A stretch of DNA of 64,000 bases from Lolium rigidum (taxonomy: Eukaryota > Streptophyta > Magnoliopsida > Poales > Poaceae), in NCBI RefSeq assembly GCF_022539505.1, contig NC_061508.1:64117754-64181753 (forward strand). The letters are read 5' to 3'. Each line of letters opens with the position of its first letter. Positions within the stretch are counted from its first letter, which is position 1. The position numbers and the translations under genes are program-made. The notes below the pieces were generated by a model, which ran no database searches, was not told the origin of the DNA, and saw nothing but the letters and a program-made list of their open reading frames with translations. Below are positions 33,781 through 45,278 of the stretch, one piece after another.

Positions 33781-34558
33781 TAATAATAACAATATTACTC
33801 AACTTTCTCTTGTCCCTCAAGTGTTTAGAAGTCTATGTTCGGTCCCTCAAGTATTTAAGAGTTATGTTTGGCCCCTCAACTCTAATGTGGTCAAAATCGA
33901 GCACTTGAACACTTATTTAGGTCTGGCAATGATTAAAGCTTGATTGATATGTTTATTACTTGTTATGTGGCACGACTGCAAAGCATTTTTCCAAATCTCA
34001 AGCACACGTAGTTGGGGTCCATTAGAGGGATTAATTAAATCAAAGTACAATGGATGTATAAAAGCAGGTTTTATCATTGATTAGCTTTGCAACGGCCCAT
34101 CAACTATAAGTGTTGCATGTGTTCTAAAGAACTATGTTCATCATCAGAGATCCAGAGTAGTACGCAGTGGAGGACGCACAAAACAACCGTAGGCCGGGTG
34201 GGCACACCTTACTAATTTTCTTTTTTGCACTTTTATATGTGATAAATTTTTGCATAAATAACTAACTAAAACACATTAAAATAGGGTGGACCATCCCACC
34301 CAAACACCATGTTGGGTACGTCGCTGAGGGTAAGGGGTTTCATCTTCGTTCTATGGTATGACTATGTAATGCACGTGATACTCATCGAAGATAATATATA
34401 TAGCAGACATCACATCAGATGAGCCTATGGATAAAAATGGGCCAAATCATATCTACTAGTGCACATATGAAGTTTAAAATAGGTCAACCATCATTAAACT
34501 GATACTACTTAAAAGACCATTGTTTGACCTAAGTAAGTGTATATATGAGGTCAATAAT
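33781..34558. other. AT-rich region, no gene seen
   Basis: Contains repeated phrases of the type GTCCCTCAAGT (33812-33870) and a possible short foldback around 34180-34330 (GGTGGGCACACC and CCCACCCAAACACC). With the similar phrases near 34870-35060, this may be one worn, unidentified DNA element in which MITE copy 3 is inserted. Confidence 0.35.
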
Positions 34559-34866
34559 ACTAGTCACGATGCATAGTATCATATATAAAAGTATCGTGTG
34601 TATGATACAATACTACATGTTACTATGTCAACGATGCATGGTATCATGTACTAGTATCATAATCTTCTTATATTAATTGATTTGTAGAATCTCAATGCAG
34701 ATCTATGTACAAGATGTATTTAGCTTTAAATTTTCTAGTACTATCTACCCATGATATTATAATCCTCTCTCTCATATTTAATTGCAGTGCCACATCAGCT
34801 TTTTTGCAAGCATGAGATGCATGATACTGTACTACCTATGATATATACTCCCATTGTGGGTAGTCT
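34559..34866. mobile_element. MITE family copy 3, opposite orientation
   Basis: Ends ACTAGTCACGATGCATAG and, inverted, AGACTACCCACAATGGGAG. Its middle is the reverse of copies 1 and 2. Confidence 0.6.
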
Positions 34867-36627
34867 AAGGGGGCAATGTTAGACCTAATTAAGTGTTTGG
34901 GGTTAGTTATGGACCGATGTTATACCTAATTGTGTTTGAGGTCAGTTAGGGACCTTATTATACATAATTAAGTGTTAGAGGTGAGTTCAAATAATAATAT
35001 ATAGTTGGGGTCTAAAGTTCACCAACGTATGCAACACACGAGGGGCCAAATTTTTGTACTTAATTAACCCTATTAGGGAAACACAAGATTATCCCATTCA
35101 ACAAAATATTAGGAAAGTGTATCACAATTGTATTTATCCCTTATCTATTTCATGTTTGACCAAGATTTAAACAAGTATAAAACATGAAACTGAAAAGGGA
35201 AGCCTGTATCCTTCTTAGTCACTCTAAAATGACATTTTTGGGATGTTCTTGAAATTTCCATGTTTGAAACCCAAAACCACTTCTCTTCGTGCTTGACTTC
35301 ATAAGACAGAGGTTAGGGGTTAGGGGGTCGATACATGATTTGTCTAGTTTGAATATGTCTAGACCTTGTTTATCAACTTGAATGCTTACTATATGACATA
35401 AGAATACTATGTGCTTTGGTTTTTCATTTTTCTGTTTTTTTTATTTTATGCCCATTTGAATCTTGGTCAAATCCTAGGTTTGACTAGGATTTAAACAAGT
35501 TTAAAACATGAAAATGAAAAGGTAAGCCTAGATCCTTGTTAGTCACTCTAAAATGAAGCTTTTGGGTTGTTCTTGCAATTTCCATGTTTGAAACCCAAAA
35601 CGACTTCTCGTCATGCTAGATTTCATAAGATCGACCGAGTTTAGGGTTATGGGGTAGATACATGACTTTTCTGGTTTGAATATGTCCAAACCTTGTTTAT
35701 CAACTTGAATGCTTACTATATGACATAAGAAGGCTATATGCTTTTGTTTTTCATTTTTTCTGATTTTTTTTTAATTTTATGCCCATTTGAATCTTTTTGT
35801 CAAATCCTAGGTTTGACAAAGATTTAAACAAGTTTAAAATATGAAAATGAAAAGGTAAGCATGGATCCTTATTAACCACTCTAAAATGAAGCTTTTGGGA
35901 GGTTTTTGAAATTTCCATGTTTGAAACCCAAAACCACTTCTCTTCATGCTTGACTTCATAAGACATAGTTTAGGGGTTAGGGGTATATAGATACATGATT
36001 TGTCTGGTTTGAATATGTCTAGACCTTGTTTATCAACTTGAATGCTTACTATATGACATAAGAAACTATGTGCTTTGGCTTTTCATTTTTTTGATTTTGT
36101 TTTAAATTATGATGCCCATTTGAATCTTGGTCAAATCCTAGGTTTGACCAAGATTTAAACAAGTATAAAACATGTAAATTAAAAGGGAAACATGCATCCT
36201 TCTTAGTCACTCTAAAATGAAGTTTTTGGGAGGTTTTTGAAAATTCCATGTTTGAAACCCAACCACTTCTCTTCATGCTTGACTTCACAAGACAGAGTTT
36301 AGGGTTAGGGGTATATAGATACATGATTTGTCTGGTTTGAATATGTCTAGAGACCTTGTTTATCAACTTGAATGCTTACTATATGACATAAGAGAACTAT
36401 GTGCTTTGGTTTTTCATTTTTCTGATTTTTTTACATTTTGATGCCCATTTGAATCTTGGTCAAATCCTAGGTTTGACCAAGATTTAAACAAGTATAAAAC
36501 ATGAAAATGAAAAGGGAAGCATGTATCCTTCTTAGTCACCCTAAAATGAAGTTTTTGGGAGGTTTTTGAAATTTCCATGTTTGAAACCCAAAACCGCTTC
36601 TCTTCATGCTTGACTTCATAAGACAGA

Positions 36628-37345
36628 GTTAACTTGCATTTCCTACCCTTGAATCCACAGGAAATTTTGTTCTAATGCACTATAATGATCAACCGAGTTT
36701 TTACACCAATAGGTCTGTCACTTACGTATGGTGCCCATGCGTGAGGTCCCACACTTCAGTGAGCACAAGTCACGTGCAATAGGTAAGCAAACTCCCAACT
36801 ATCTTCTTCGTCAAGAGAAGACGCATCAGGATACGTATTGGAAGTCTCTGGGTCCTTCAGGATCCTTCGGTTGTCCCTCTCACACAAAAGAACTCTCTCA
36901 TTCTCGGCCTCGCTCGAATCGCTCGCTCGCTCGCACCTCCTGCTCAACAGTCAACATCATCACCCGAAAAAGGGGAGACACCATAATTCTCTCCCTTCTT
37001 CTCTCATTCCGAGTGATCCCTCTACCTCCGAGTTTCACTCGACGGGCAAACACATATGTGCTACATAGTAATAATAAAAAGGTAGAACAATCGACCTACG
37101 AATCTATAATTAAAAAGGTTAAACTAGGGTTTTGCCCAGTACTACAGATCAAGGTTCAAAAAAATCCAACTACGGGGTTAGAACAACCCCATTTCTAATC
37201 CAAGATTTTTTTCGACCTCATCCAAATGGCCTCAAACTATATGGTTAGCATCTAGTGCAGTATGTGTGAACATGTATGCACTATGTGTGCTATAACTTGT
37301 ATGTCTTTCAAGTTTGAACCAATTTTGAATAAGTTTAAAATATTT
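36628..37345. repeat. Array spacer, copy 1
   Basis: About 720 bp starting GTTAACTTGCATTTCCTACCC, containing CGCTCGCTCGCACC and GGGGAGACACCATAA, and ending near CTATAACTTGTATGTC. It closely matches spacer 2. The 156-codon ORF here has no recognisable domain and is not kept in frame in spacer 2. Confidence 0.8.
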
Positions 37346-38386
37346 GAAATGGGGCCTTTGGCTTAAACGTTTGAAACCCAAAACGACTTCTCTTCATGCT
37401 AGACTTCATAAGACTGAGTTTAGGGTTAGGGGGTAGATACATGATTTGTCTGGTTTGATTATGTCTTGACCTTGTTTATCAACTTGAATGCTTGTCATAT
37501 GACATCAGAAGACTATGTGTTTAGTTTTTATTTTTTTGAATTTGTTATGCCCATTTGAATCTTGGTCAAATCCTAGGTTTGACTAAGATTTAAACCAGTT
37601 TAAACATGAAAATGAAAAAGTAAGCCTGGATTCTTCCTAGTCACTCCAAAATGAATCTTTTGGGAGGTTTTTGAAAATTCCATGTTTGAAACCCAAAACC
37701 ACTTCTCTTCATGCTCGACTTCATAAGACAGAGTTTAGGGTTAGGGGGTATATACATGATTTTTCTGGTTTGAACATGTCTAGACCTTGTTTATCAACTT
37801 GAATACTTACTATATGACATAAGAAAACTATGTGCTTTGGTTTTTCATTTTTCTGATTTTTTTAAATTTTGATGCCCATTCGAATCTTGGTCAAATCCTA
37901 GGGTTGACCAAGATTTAGACAAGTATAAAACATGAAAATGAAAAGGGGAGCATGTATCCTTCTTAGTCACTCTAAAATCAAGTTTTTGGGAGGTTTCTTG
38001 AAATTTCCATGTTTGAAACCCAAAACCACTTCTCTTGATGCTTGAGTTCATAAGACATAGTTTAGGGGTTAGCTGGTAGATACATGATTTGTCTAGTTTG
38101 AATATGTCTAGACCTTGTTTATCAACTTGAATGCTGCTATGTGACATCAGAAGACTATGTTTTTTCTAATTTGCTATGCACATTTGAATCTTGGTCAAAT
38201 CATAGGTTTGACCAAGATTTAAATGAGTTTAAAACATGAAAATGAAAAAGTAAGCCTTGATCCTTCTTATTCACTCCAAAATGAAGCTTTTGGGAGGGTT
38301 TTTGAAATATCCATGTTTGAAACCCAAAACCACTTCTCTTCGTGCAGAGTTTAGGGTTAGGGGTAGATACATGAATTTTTGGTTTA

Positions 38387-38850
38387 TAGTAAGCATTCAA
38401 GTTGATAAACAAGGTCTAGACATATTCAAATCAGAAAAATCATGTATGTACCCCCTAACGCTAAACTCTGTCATATGAAGTCAAGCATATAATTAAGAGG
38501 AATGGTTTTGGGTTTCAAACATGGAAAATTCAAAAACCCTCCCAAAAGCTTCATTTTTGGAATGAATAAGAAGGATCCAGCCTTACTTTTTCATTTTGAT
38601 GTTTCAAACTTGTTTAATTCTTGGTCAAACCTAGGATTTGACCAAGATTCAAATGGGCATAAAAATTCAAAAAGAAATCAAAAAGGAAAAAACCAGAGCA
38701 CATAAGCTTCTGATGTCATATAGTAAGCATTCAAGTTGATCAACAAAGTATAGACATATTTAAACAAGAAAAATCATGTATATATATACCCTAACCCTAA
38801 ACTCTGTCTTATGAAGTTATCAAGCACAAAGAGAAGTGGTTTTGGGTTTC
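38387..38850. repeat. Inverted block inside the array
   Basis: About 464 bp (1.4 units) reads in the opposite orientation: TAGTAAGCATTCAAGTTGAT replaces ATCAACTTGAATGCTTACTA, and GTTTTGGGTTTCAAACATG replaces its complement. Orientation returns to normal after 38850. Confidence 0.88.
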
Positions 38851-39716
38851 ATTTTTTGATTTCTTTTTTGAATTTTTATGCCCATTTGAATCTTGGTCAA
38901 ATTAATCCTGGCAGGGTTGACCAGGATTTAAACAAGTTTAAAACATGAAAATGAAAAAGTAATCTTGGATCCTTCTTATTCACTCAAAATGAAGCTTTTG
39001 GGAGGGTTTTTGAAATTGGCATGTTTGAAACCCAAAACCACTTCTCTTCATGCTTGACTTCACAAGATAGAGTTTAGGGTTAGGGGTAGATACATGATTT
39101 TTCTGGTTTGAATATGTCTAGACCGTACCTTGGTTTATCAACTTGAATGCTTTTACTATATGACATAAGAAGACCATGTGCTTTGGTTTTTCATATTTTT
39201 TTGGGTTTCTTTTTTGAAATTTTATGCCCATTTGAATCCTGGTCAAATCCTAGGTTTGACCAAAATTTAAACAAGATTAGAACATGAAAATGAAAAAGTA
39301 AGCCTTGATCCTTCTTATTCACTCCAAAATAAAGCTTTTGGGAGGGTTTTTGAAATTTCCATGTTTGAAACCCAAAATGACTTCTCTTCGTGCTTGACTT
39401 CATAAGACAGAGTTTAGGGTTGTTAGGGGGTAGATACATGATTTTTATGGTTTGAATATGTCTTGACCTTGTTTATCAACTTGAATGCTTGCTATATGAC
39501 ATCAGAAGACTATGTGTTTGGTTTTTATTTTTCTGTTTTTTTTTAATTTCCTGCCCATTTGAATCTTGGTCCAATCCTAGGTTTGACCAAGATTTAGACA
39601 AGTTTAACACGTGAAAACGAATAAGTAAGCCTGGATCCTTCTTAGTCACTCCAAAATGTACCAATTGATAGATGTGTTAACTTTGCTTCATGGAAAAAAT
39701 AATGTCATCTAAATGA

Positions 39717-40455
39717 GTTAACTTGGATTTCCTACCCTTAAATCCATAGGAAACTTTTTTCTAATGCACTATAATAATCAACCGAGTGTTTACACCAACA
39801 GGTCTGTCACTTACGTGTGGTGCCCGTGCGTGAGGTCCCACACTTCAGTGAGCACAATTCACGTGCAATAGGTACGCAAACTCCCAGCCATCTTCTTCGT
39901 CAAGAGAAGACGCATCAGGATTCGTATTGGAAGTCTCTAGGTCCTTCGGTTGTCCCTCTCACACAAAAAACAAATCTCTCTCATTCTCGGCCTCGCTCGA
40001 CTCGCTCGCTCGCACCTCCTGCTCACTGACAAACCCTGCACAATAGTCAACATCATCACCCGAAAAAGGGGAGACACCATAAATAAGAGGGGCCCCGTGA
40101 CTGCTCTCCCTTCATCGCTCCTTCCGAGTGATCTCTCTTCCTCCGAGTTTCACTCGACGGGCAAACACACATGTGTTGCATAGTAATAATAAAAAGGTAA
40201 AAAATCGACCTACGAATCTATAATTAAATAGGTTAAACTAGGGTTTTGCCCAGTACTACAGATCTAGGTTCAAAAAAATCCAACTACGGGGTTCGAACAA
40301 CCCCATTTCTAATCCAAGATTTTTTTCGACCTTATCGAAATGGCATCAAACTATGGGTTAGCATCTAGTGCAGTATGTGTGAACATGTATGCACTATGTG
40401 TGCTATAACTTGTATGTCTTTCAAGTTTGAACCAAATTTAAATAAGTTTTAAATA
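39717..40455. repeat. Array spacer, copy 2
   Basis: Starts GTTAACTTGGATTTCCTACCC, 3089 bp after copy 1, and matches it along its length with small indels, including the CGAAAAAGGGGAGACACC block. Confidence 0.8.
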
Positions 40456-41699
40456 TTTGAAACCCAAAACGACTTCTCTTCATGCTAGACTTCATAAGAC
40501 TGAGTTTAGGGTTAGGGGGGTAGATACATGATTTGTCTGGTTTGAACATGTCTTGACCTTGTTTATCAACTTGAATTCTTGCTATATGACATCAGAAGAC
40601 TATGTGTTTGGTTTTTATTTTTTGAATTTGTTATGCCCATTTGAATCTTTGTCAAATCCTAGGTTTGACCAAGATTTAAACCAGTTTAAACATGAAAATG
40701 AAAAAGTAAGCCTGCATTCTTCCTAGTCACTCCAAAATGAAGCTTTTGGGAGGTTTTTGAAATTTCCATGTTTGAAACCCAAAAGCACTTCTCTTCATGC
40801 TCGACTTCATAAGACAGAGTTTAGGGTTAGCGGGTATATACATGATTTTTTGGTTTGAATATTTCTAGACCTTGTTTATCAACTTGAATGCTTACTATAT
40901 GACATAAGAAAACTATGTCTTTGGTTTTTCATTTTTTTGATTTTTTTTAAAATTTCGATGCCCATTTGAATCTTGGTCAAACCTAGGTTTGACAAGATTT
41001 AAACAATTATAAAACATGAAAATGAAAAGGGAAGCATGTATCCTTCTTAGTCACTCTAAAATGAAGTTTTTGGGAGGTTTTTTGAAATTACCATGTTTGA
41101 AACTCAAAACCACTTCTCTTCATGCTTGACTTCATAAGACAGAGTTTAGGGGTTAGGGGGTAGATACATCATTTGTCCAGTTTGAATATGTCTAGACCTT
41201 GTTTATCAACTTGAATGTTGCTATGTGACATCAGAAGACTATGTGTTTTTTTTTAGTTTGCTATGCATATTTGAATCTTGGTCAAATCATAGGTTTGACC
41301 AAGATTTAAAAGAGTTTAAAACATGAAAATGAAAAGGTAAGCCTGGATTCTTCTTAGTCACTCCAAAATGAAGCTTTTGGGAGGTTTTTGAAATTTCCAT
41401 GTTTGAAACCCAAAACCACTTCTCTTCATGCTTGACTTCATAAGACAGAGTTTAGGGTTAGGGGGTAGATATATTATTTTTCTGGTTTGAATAAGTCTAG
41501 ACCTTGGTTTATCAACTTGAATGCTTTTACTATATGACATAAGAAGCTTATGTTCTTTGATTTTTTATTTTTTGATTTATTTTTTAAATTTTATGCCCAT
41601 TTGAATCATGGTCAAATCCTTTGTTTGACCAATATTTAAACAAATTTAAAACATGAAAATGAAAAAGTAAGCCTGGATCCTTCTTAGTCATGAAAATGA

Positions 41700-41888
41700 G
41701 TTAACTTGGCTTTCCTACCCTTGAATCCATAGGAAACTTTGTACTAATGCAGTATAAAAATCACCCGAGTTTTTACACCAACAGGTCTGTCACTTACGTG
41801 TGGTGCCCATGCTTGAGGTCCCAAACTTCAGTGAGCACAAGTCAAATGCGGTAGGTAGGCAAAATTCCCGATAAATCCAGGCGGTGGC
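41700..41888. repeat. Array spacer, copy 3, truncated by element E
   Basis: Starts GTTAACTTGGCTTTCCTACCC and follows copies 1 and 2 up to about 41865, where element E begins shortly after. Confidence 0.75.
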
Positions 41889-43484
41889 TGATACGTCTCA
41901 AACGTATCTATAATTTCTTATGTTCAATGCTACTTTTATGACAATACTCACATGTTTTATACACACTTTACATCATTTATATGCATTTTCCGGCACTAAC
42001 CTATTGACAAGATGCCGAAGCGCCAGTTCCTGTTTTGTGCTGTTTTTGGTTTCAGAAATCCTACAAAGGAAATATTCTCGGAATTGGACGAAATCAACAC
42101 CCAGGGTCTTATTTTTCCACGGAGCTTCCAGAAGACCGAAGAGCATACGAAGTGGGGCCACGAGGTGGCCAAACCACAGGGCGGCGCGGCCTGGATGAGG
42201 CCCGTGCCGGCCTATGGTGTGGGGCCCCCGTGCCTCCTCCGATTCTGCCCTTCCGCCTACTTAAACTCTCCGTCGCGAAAACCCTATTACCGAGAGCCAC
42301 GATACGGAAAAAGTTCCAGAGACGCCGCCGCCGCCAATCCCATCTCGGGGAATTCGGGAGATCGCCTCCGGCACCCTGCCGGAGAGGGGAATCATCTCCC
42401 GGAGGACTCTTCATCACCATGATCGCCTCCGGACTGATGTGTGAGTAGTTCACCCTTGGACTATGGGTCCATAGCAGTAGCTAGATGGTTGTCTTCCCCT
42501 CTTGTGCTATCATGTTAGATCTTGTGAGCTGCCTATCATGATCAAGATCATCTATTTGTAATGCTACATGTTGTGTTTGTTGGGATCCGATGAATATGGA
42601 ATACTATGTCAAGTTGATTATCAATCTATCATATATGTGTTGTTTATGTTCTTGCATGCTCTCCGTTGCTAGTAGAGGCTCTGGCCAAGTTGATACTTGT
42701 GACTCCAAGAGGGAGTATTTATGCTCGATAGTGGGTTCATGCCTCCATTGAATCTAGGACAGTGACAGAAAGTTCTAAGGTTGTGGATGTGATGTTGCCA
42801 CTAGGGGAAAACATCAATGCTTTGTCTAAGGATATTTGTGTTGATTACATTACACACATACTTAATGCAATTGTCTGTTGTTTGCAACTTAATACTGGAA
42901 GGGGTGCGGATGCTAACCCGAAGGTGGACTTTTTAGGCATAGATGCATGCTGGATAGCGGTCTATGTACTTTGTTGTCATGCCCTGATTAAATCTCATAG
43001 TAGTCATCATGATATGTATGTGCATTGTTATGCCCTCTCTATTTGTCAATTGCCCAACTGTAATTTGTTCACCCAACATGCTATTTCTTATCGGAGAGAC
43101 ACCACTAGTGAACTGTGGACCCCGGTCCATTCTTTTACATCTGAAATACAATCTACTGCAAACTCTGTTCTCTGTTGTTCTTCGCAAACAAACATCATTT
43201 TCCACACCATACGTTTAATCCTTTGTTTACAGCAAGCCGGTGAGATTGACAACCTCACTGTTACATTGGGGCAAAGTATTTTGATTGTGTTGTGCGGGTT
43301 CCACGTTGGCGCCGGAATCCCCGGTGTTGCGCCGCACTACACTCCGTCACCAACAACCTTCACGTGGCCCCCGACTCCCTACTCGGTTCGATAAACCTTG
43401 GTTTCTTGCGAGGAAACTTGCTCGTCGTACGCATCACACCTTCCACTTGGGGTTCCCAACGGGCGTGTGCTTTACGCGTCATCA
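41889..43484 (+). mobile_element. 5' LTR of element E
   Basis: Starts TGATACGTCTCAAACG, ends GTCATCA, about 1596 bp. Related to but clearly diverged from the C LTR. Confidence 0.75.
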
Positions 43485-43494
43485 AGCTAAATTT

Positions 43495-43513
43495 CCGGCG
43501 CCTTTGCCGGGGA
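43495..43513 (+). other. Primer-binding site (tRNA-Asp type), element E
   Basis: CCGGCGCCTTTGCCGGGGA, ten bases after the LTR end. A second similar box, ACGGCGCCGTTGCGGGGA, lies at about 43571-43588. Confidence 0.6.
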
Positions 43514-43816
43514 TCCGAAGAAAAGTTACACCACATAGATTTCTAACTCCCACGTCAGCCGCACGCCGGCAAATAAATTTACGGCGCCGTTGCGGGGAGA
43601 TCAAGACACGCTGCAAGGGGAGTCTCCCACATCCAATCTCTTTACTTTGTTTTTGTCTTGCTTTACTTTACTTTATTTACTGCTTTGTTTGCTCTCTATA
43701 TCAAAAATAGAAAAAAAATTAGTTACTTGCATTTACTTTATTTACTGTCTTGTTTGCGTTCTTTATATTAAAAACACAAAAAAATTAGTTACTTGCATTT
43801 ACTTTATTCTGTTATC

Positions 43817-44692
43817 ATGACTAGTCATGTAGCTGTTACTCTATCACATGAGGAATCGATCTTTACTTTTAAACAAGGGGGTAAGGAGAGTTTTAAAGAA
43901 GCTTGGTCTAGAATTTTTGATTCTTATAGTAAAACTGATCCTAAAATGACTCTAAGTTTGCTTCTTAGTAACTTTTATTTTGGGCTTATTCTTCGCTATA
44001 GATATGCCTTAGATGTTGTAGTGGGAGGAGATTTCCTTCACTGTGATGGGGATCAAGCTTTTAACGCCATAAAAAAAGTTGTTACCTCATCTAGCTCCTC
44101 TAATAATTTTGATTCATCTCTTGCTAGCATTCATAATAGATTAAACACTCTCGAAACAAATATATCTGGTTTAAAAGAAGGGTACAACCAGATTCGCGAA
44201 TATTATGATTATGTTCCAGTAAGCTTTGAACCTTTAATGTGGGTGCCTACTATTAAAGTTGCTATTTGTGGTGAAGTTTTTCATGCCCGTTGTGATATTA
44301 TGTCTGAGTTCTGCCTTATGCCTAAAAGTATTTATGAATCTTTGACACTTTGGGAACTTACTGAAGGTGGAGAAGGAATAACTCTTACTGATAATTCTGT
44401 TATAATTCCTAAGGGAATAGCTGAAGGCGTGTTCACAACCTTTCTTGGAAGAAAGGTATCCACTGATTATCTCGTTGTTGAATGTGTAGGGACAGGACAA
44501 ATCACACTTGGAAGATCCCTGCTGAAACTCATGGGAGCAATCATAGATGTGGGCAAAGGCACTCTAAATTTTACCTCTACACGCGGATGCGGTCATATAT
44601 TCCCTAAACCAAAGAGTAAGAATAAGAGTAAGAAGGGTAGGCGCAAAGCCCCTGGTAAGAATGTTAATGCTTCATCTCTTGATAATACATGA
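43817..44692 (+). CDS. Element E gag-protease remnant protein
   Basis: An intact ORF; the ATG at 43817 (MTSHVAVTLSHEES) is preferred to 43793 because it begins the family-like part. The first ~70 residues are gag-like (KESFKEAWSRIFDSYSK), a Ser-rich linker follows, and then a retropepsin-like half (VAICGEVFHARCDIMSEFCL to GQITLGRSLLKLMGAIIDVG). The active-site triad that reads D-[LI]-G-A-S in element D is D-I-M-S-E here, so it cannot cleave. The C terminus is Lys-rich. It reads as a shortened, enzymatically dead gag-protease kept open, perhaps with a structural or RNA-binding role. About 291 residues. Confidence 0.7.
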   Translation: MTSHVAVTLSHEESIFTFKQGGKESFKEAWSRIFDSYSKTDPKMTLSLLLSNFYFGLILRYRYALDVVVGGDFLHCDGDQAFNAIKKVVTSSSSSNNFDSSLASIHNRLNTLETNISGLKEGYNQIREYYDYVPVSFEPLMWVPTIKVAICGEVFHARCDIMSEFCLMPKSIYESLTLWELTEGGEGITLTDNSVIIPKGIAEGVFTTFLGRKVSTDYLVVECVGTGQITLGRSLLKLMGAIIDVGKGTLNFTSTRGCGHIFPKPKSKNKSKKGRRKAPGKNVNASSLDNT

Positions 44693-45278
44693 GTTACACT
44701 TTCTGCGCCTAGCTGAAAGGCGTTATAGAAAAGCGCTTATGGGAGACAACCCATTATTTTACTTCTGCACTTTTGTTTTATATTTGAGTCTTGGAAGTTG
44801 TTACTACTGTAGCAACCTCTCCTTATCTTTATTTTATTGCATTGTTGTGCCAAGTAAAGTCTTTGATAGTAAGGTTGATACTAGAATTGGATGATCGCGC
44901 AGAAACAGATTTCTTGCTGTCACGAAATTGAGTAGCCCCGTCTGTAGGTAACTCAGAAAAATCTGCCAATTTACGTGCGTGATCCTCAGATATGTACGCA
45001 ACTTTCATTCAATTTGAACTTTTTCATCTGAGAAAGTTAAGTGCTCCTGAAAAATTCGTCTTTACGGACTGTTCTGTTTTGACAGATTCTGCCTTTTATT
45101 TCGCATTGCCTGTTTTGCTATGTTGGATGGATTTCTTTGTTCCATTAACTTTCAGTAGCTTTGTGCAATGTACAGAAGTGTTAAGAATGATTATGTCACC
45201 TCTGAATATGTGAATTTTTGATTATGCACTAACCCTCTAATGAGTTTGTTTTGAGTTTGGTGTGAGGAAGTTTTCAAG
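44693..45278 (+). other. Element E 3' non-coding region
   Basis: Matches element C about 8660-9203. It contains GCGCCTAGCTGAAAGGCG, a hairpin-like stretch near 44706. No gene. Confidence 0.65.

Larger units (their letters stand above)
35100..41699. repeat. Satellite-like array of ~305-340 bp units with recurring spacers
   Basis: A unit recognisable by CATGTTTGAAACCCAAAAC, TAGACCTTGTTTATCAAC and CATTTGAATCTTGGTCAAAT recurs about 14 times. TATCAACTTG landmarks fall at 35371, 35698, 36031, 36361, 37477, 37792, 38120, 39136, 39474, 40564, 40877, 41204 and 41510, giving 306-338 bp steps within blocks. Most units carry TTTAGGGTTAGGG. Two full spacers (36628-37345 and 39717-40455) and a truncated third (41700-41888) interrupt the array, and one block is inverted. 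ORFs across it are chance. I cannot name the family. Confidence 0.85.
41889..45278 (+). mobile_element. Element E: non-autonomous gypsy-type element, interrupted by CACTA
   Basis: 5' LTR, tRNA-Asp-type primer site, one ORF joining gag and protease remnants, then the 3' non-coding block shared with element C. No reverse transcriptase or integrase. The CACTA end at 45279 cuts the element in the segment GGAAGTTTTCAAG, which element C carries uninterrupted at about 9190-9203. The rest of E is not in the window. Confidence 0.82.

Noticed and set aside
36728..37198. 156-codon ORF in array spacer 1
   Set aside because: The frame is not preserved in spacer 2, composition is uninformative and no domain is seen.
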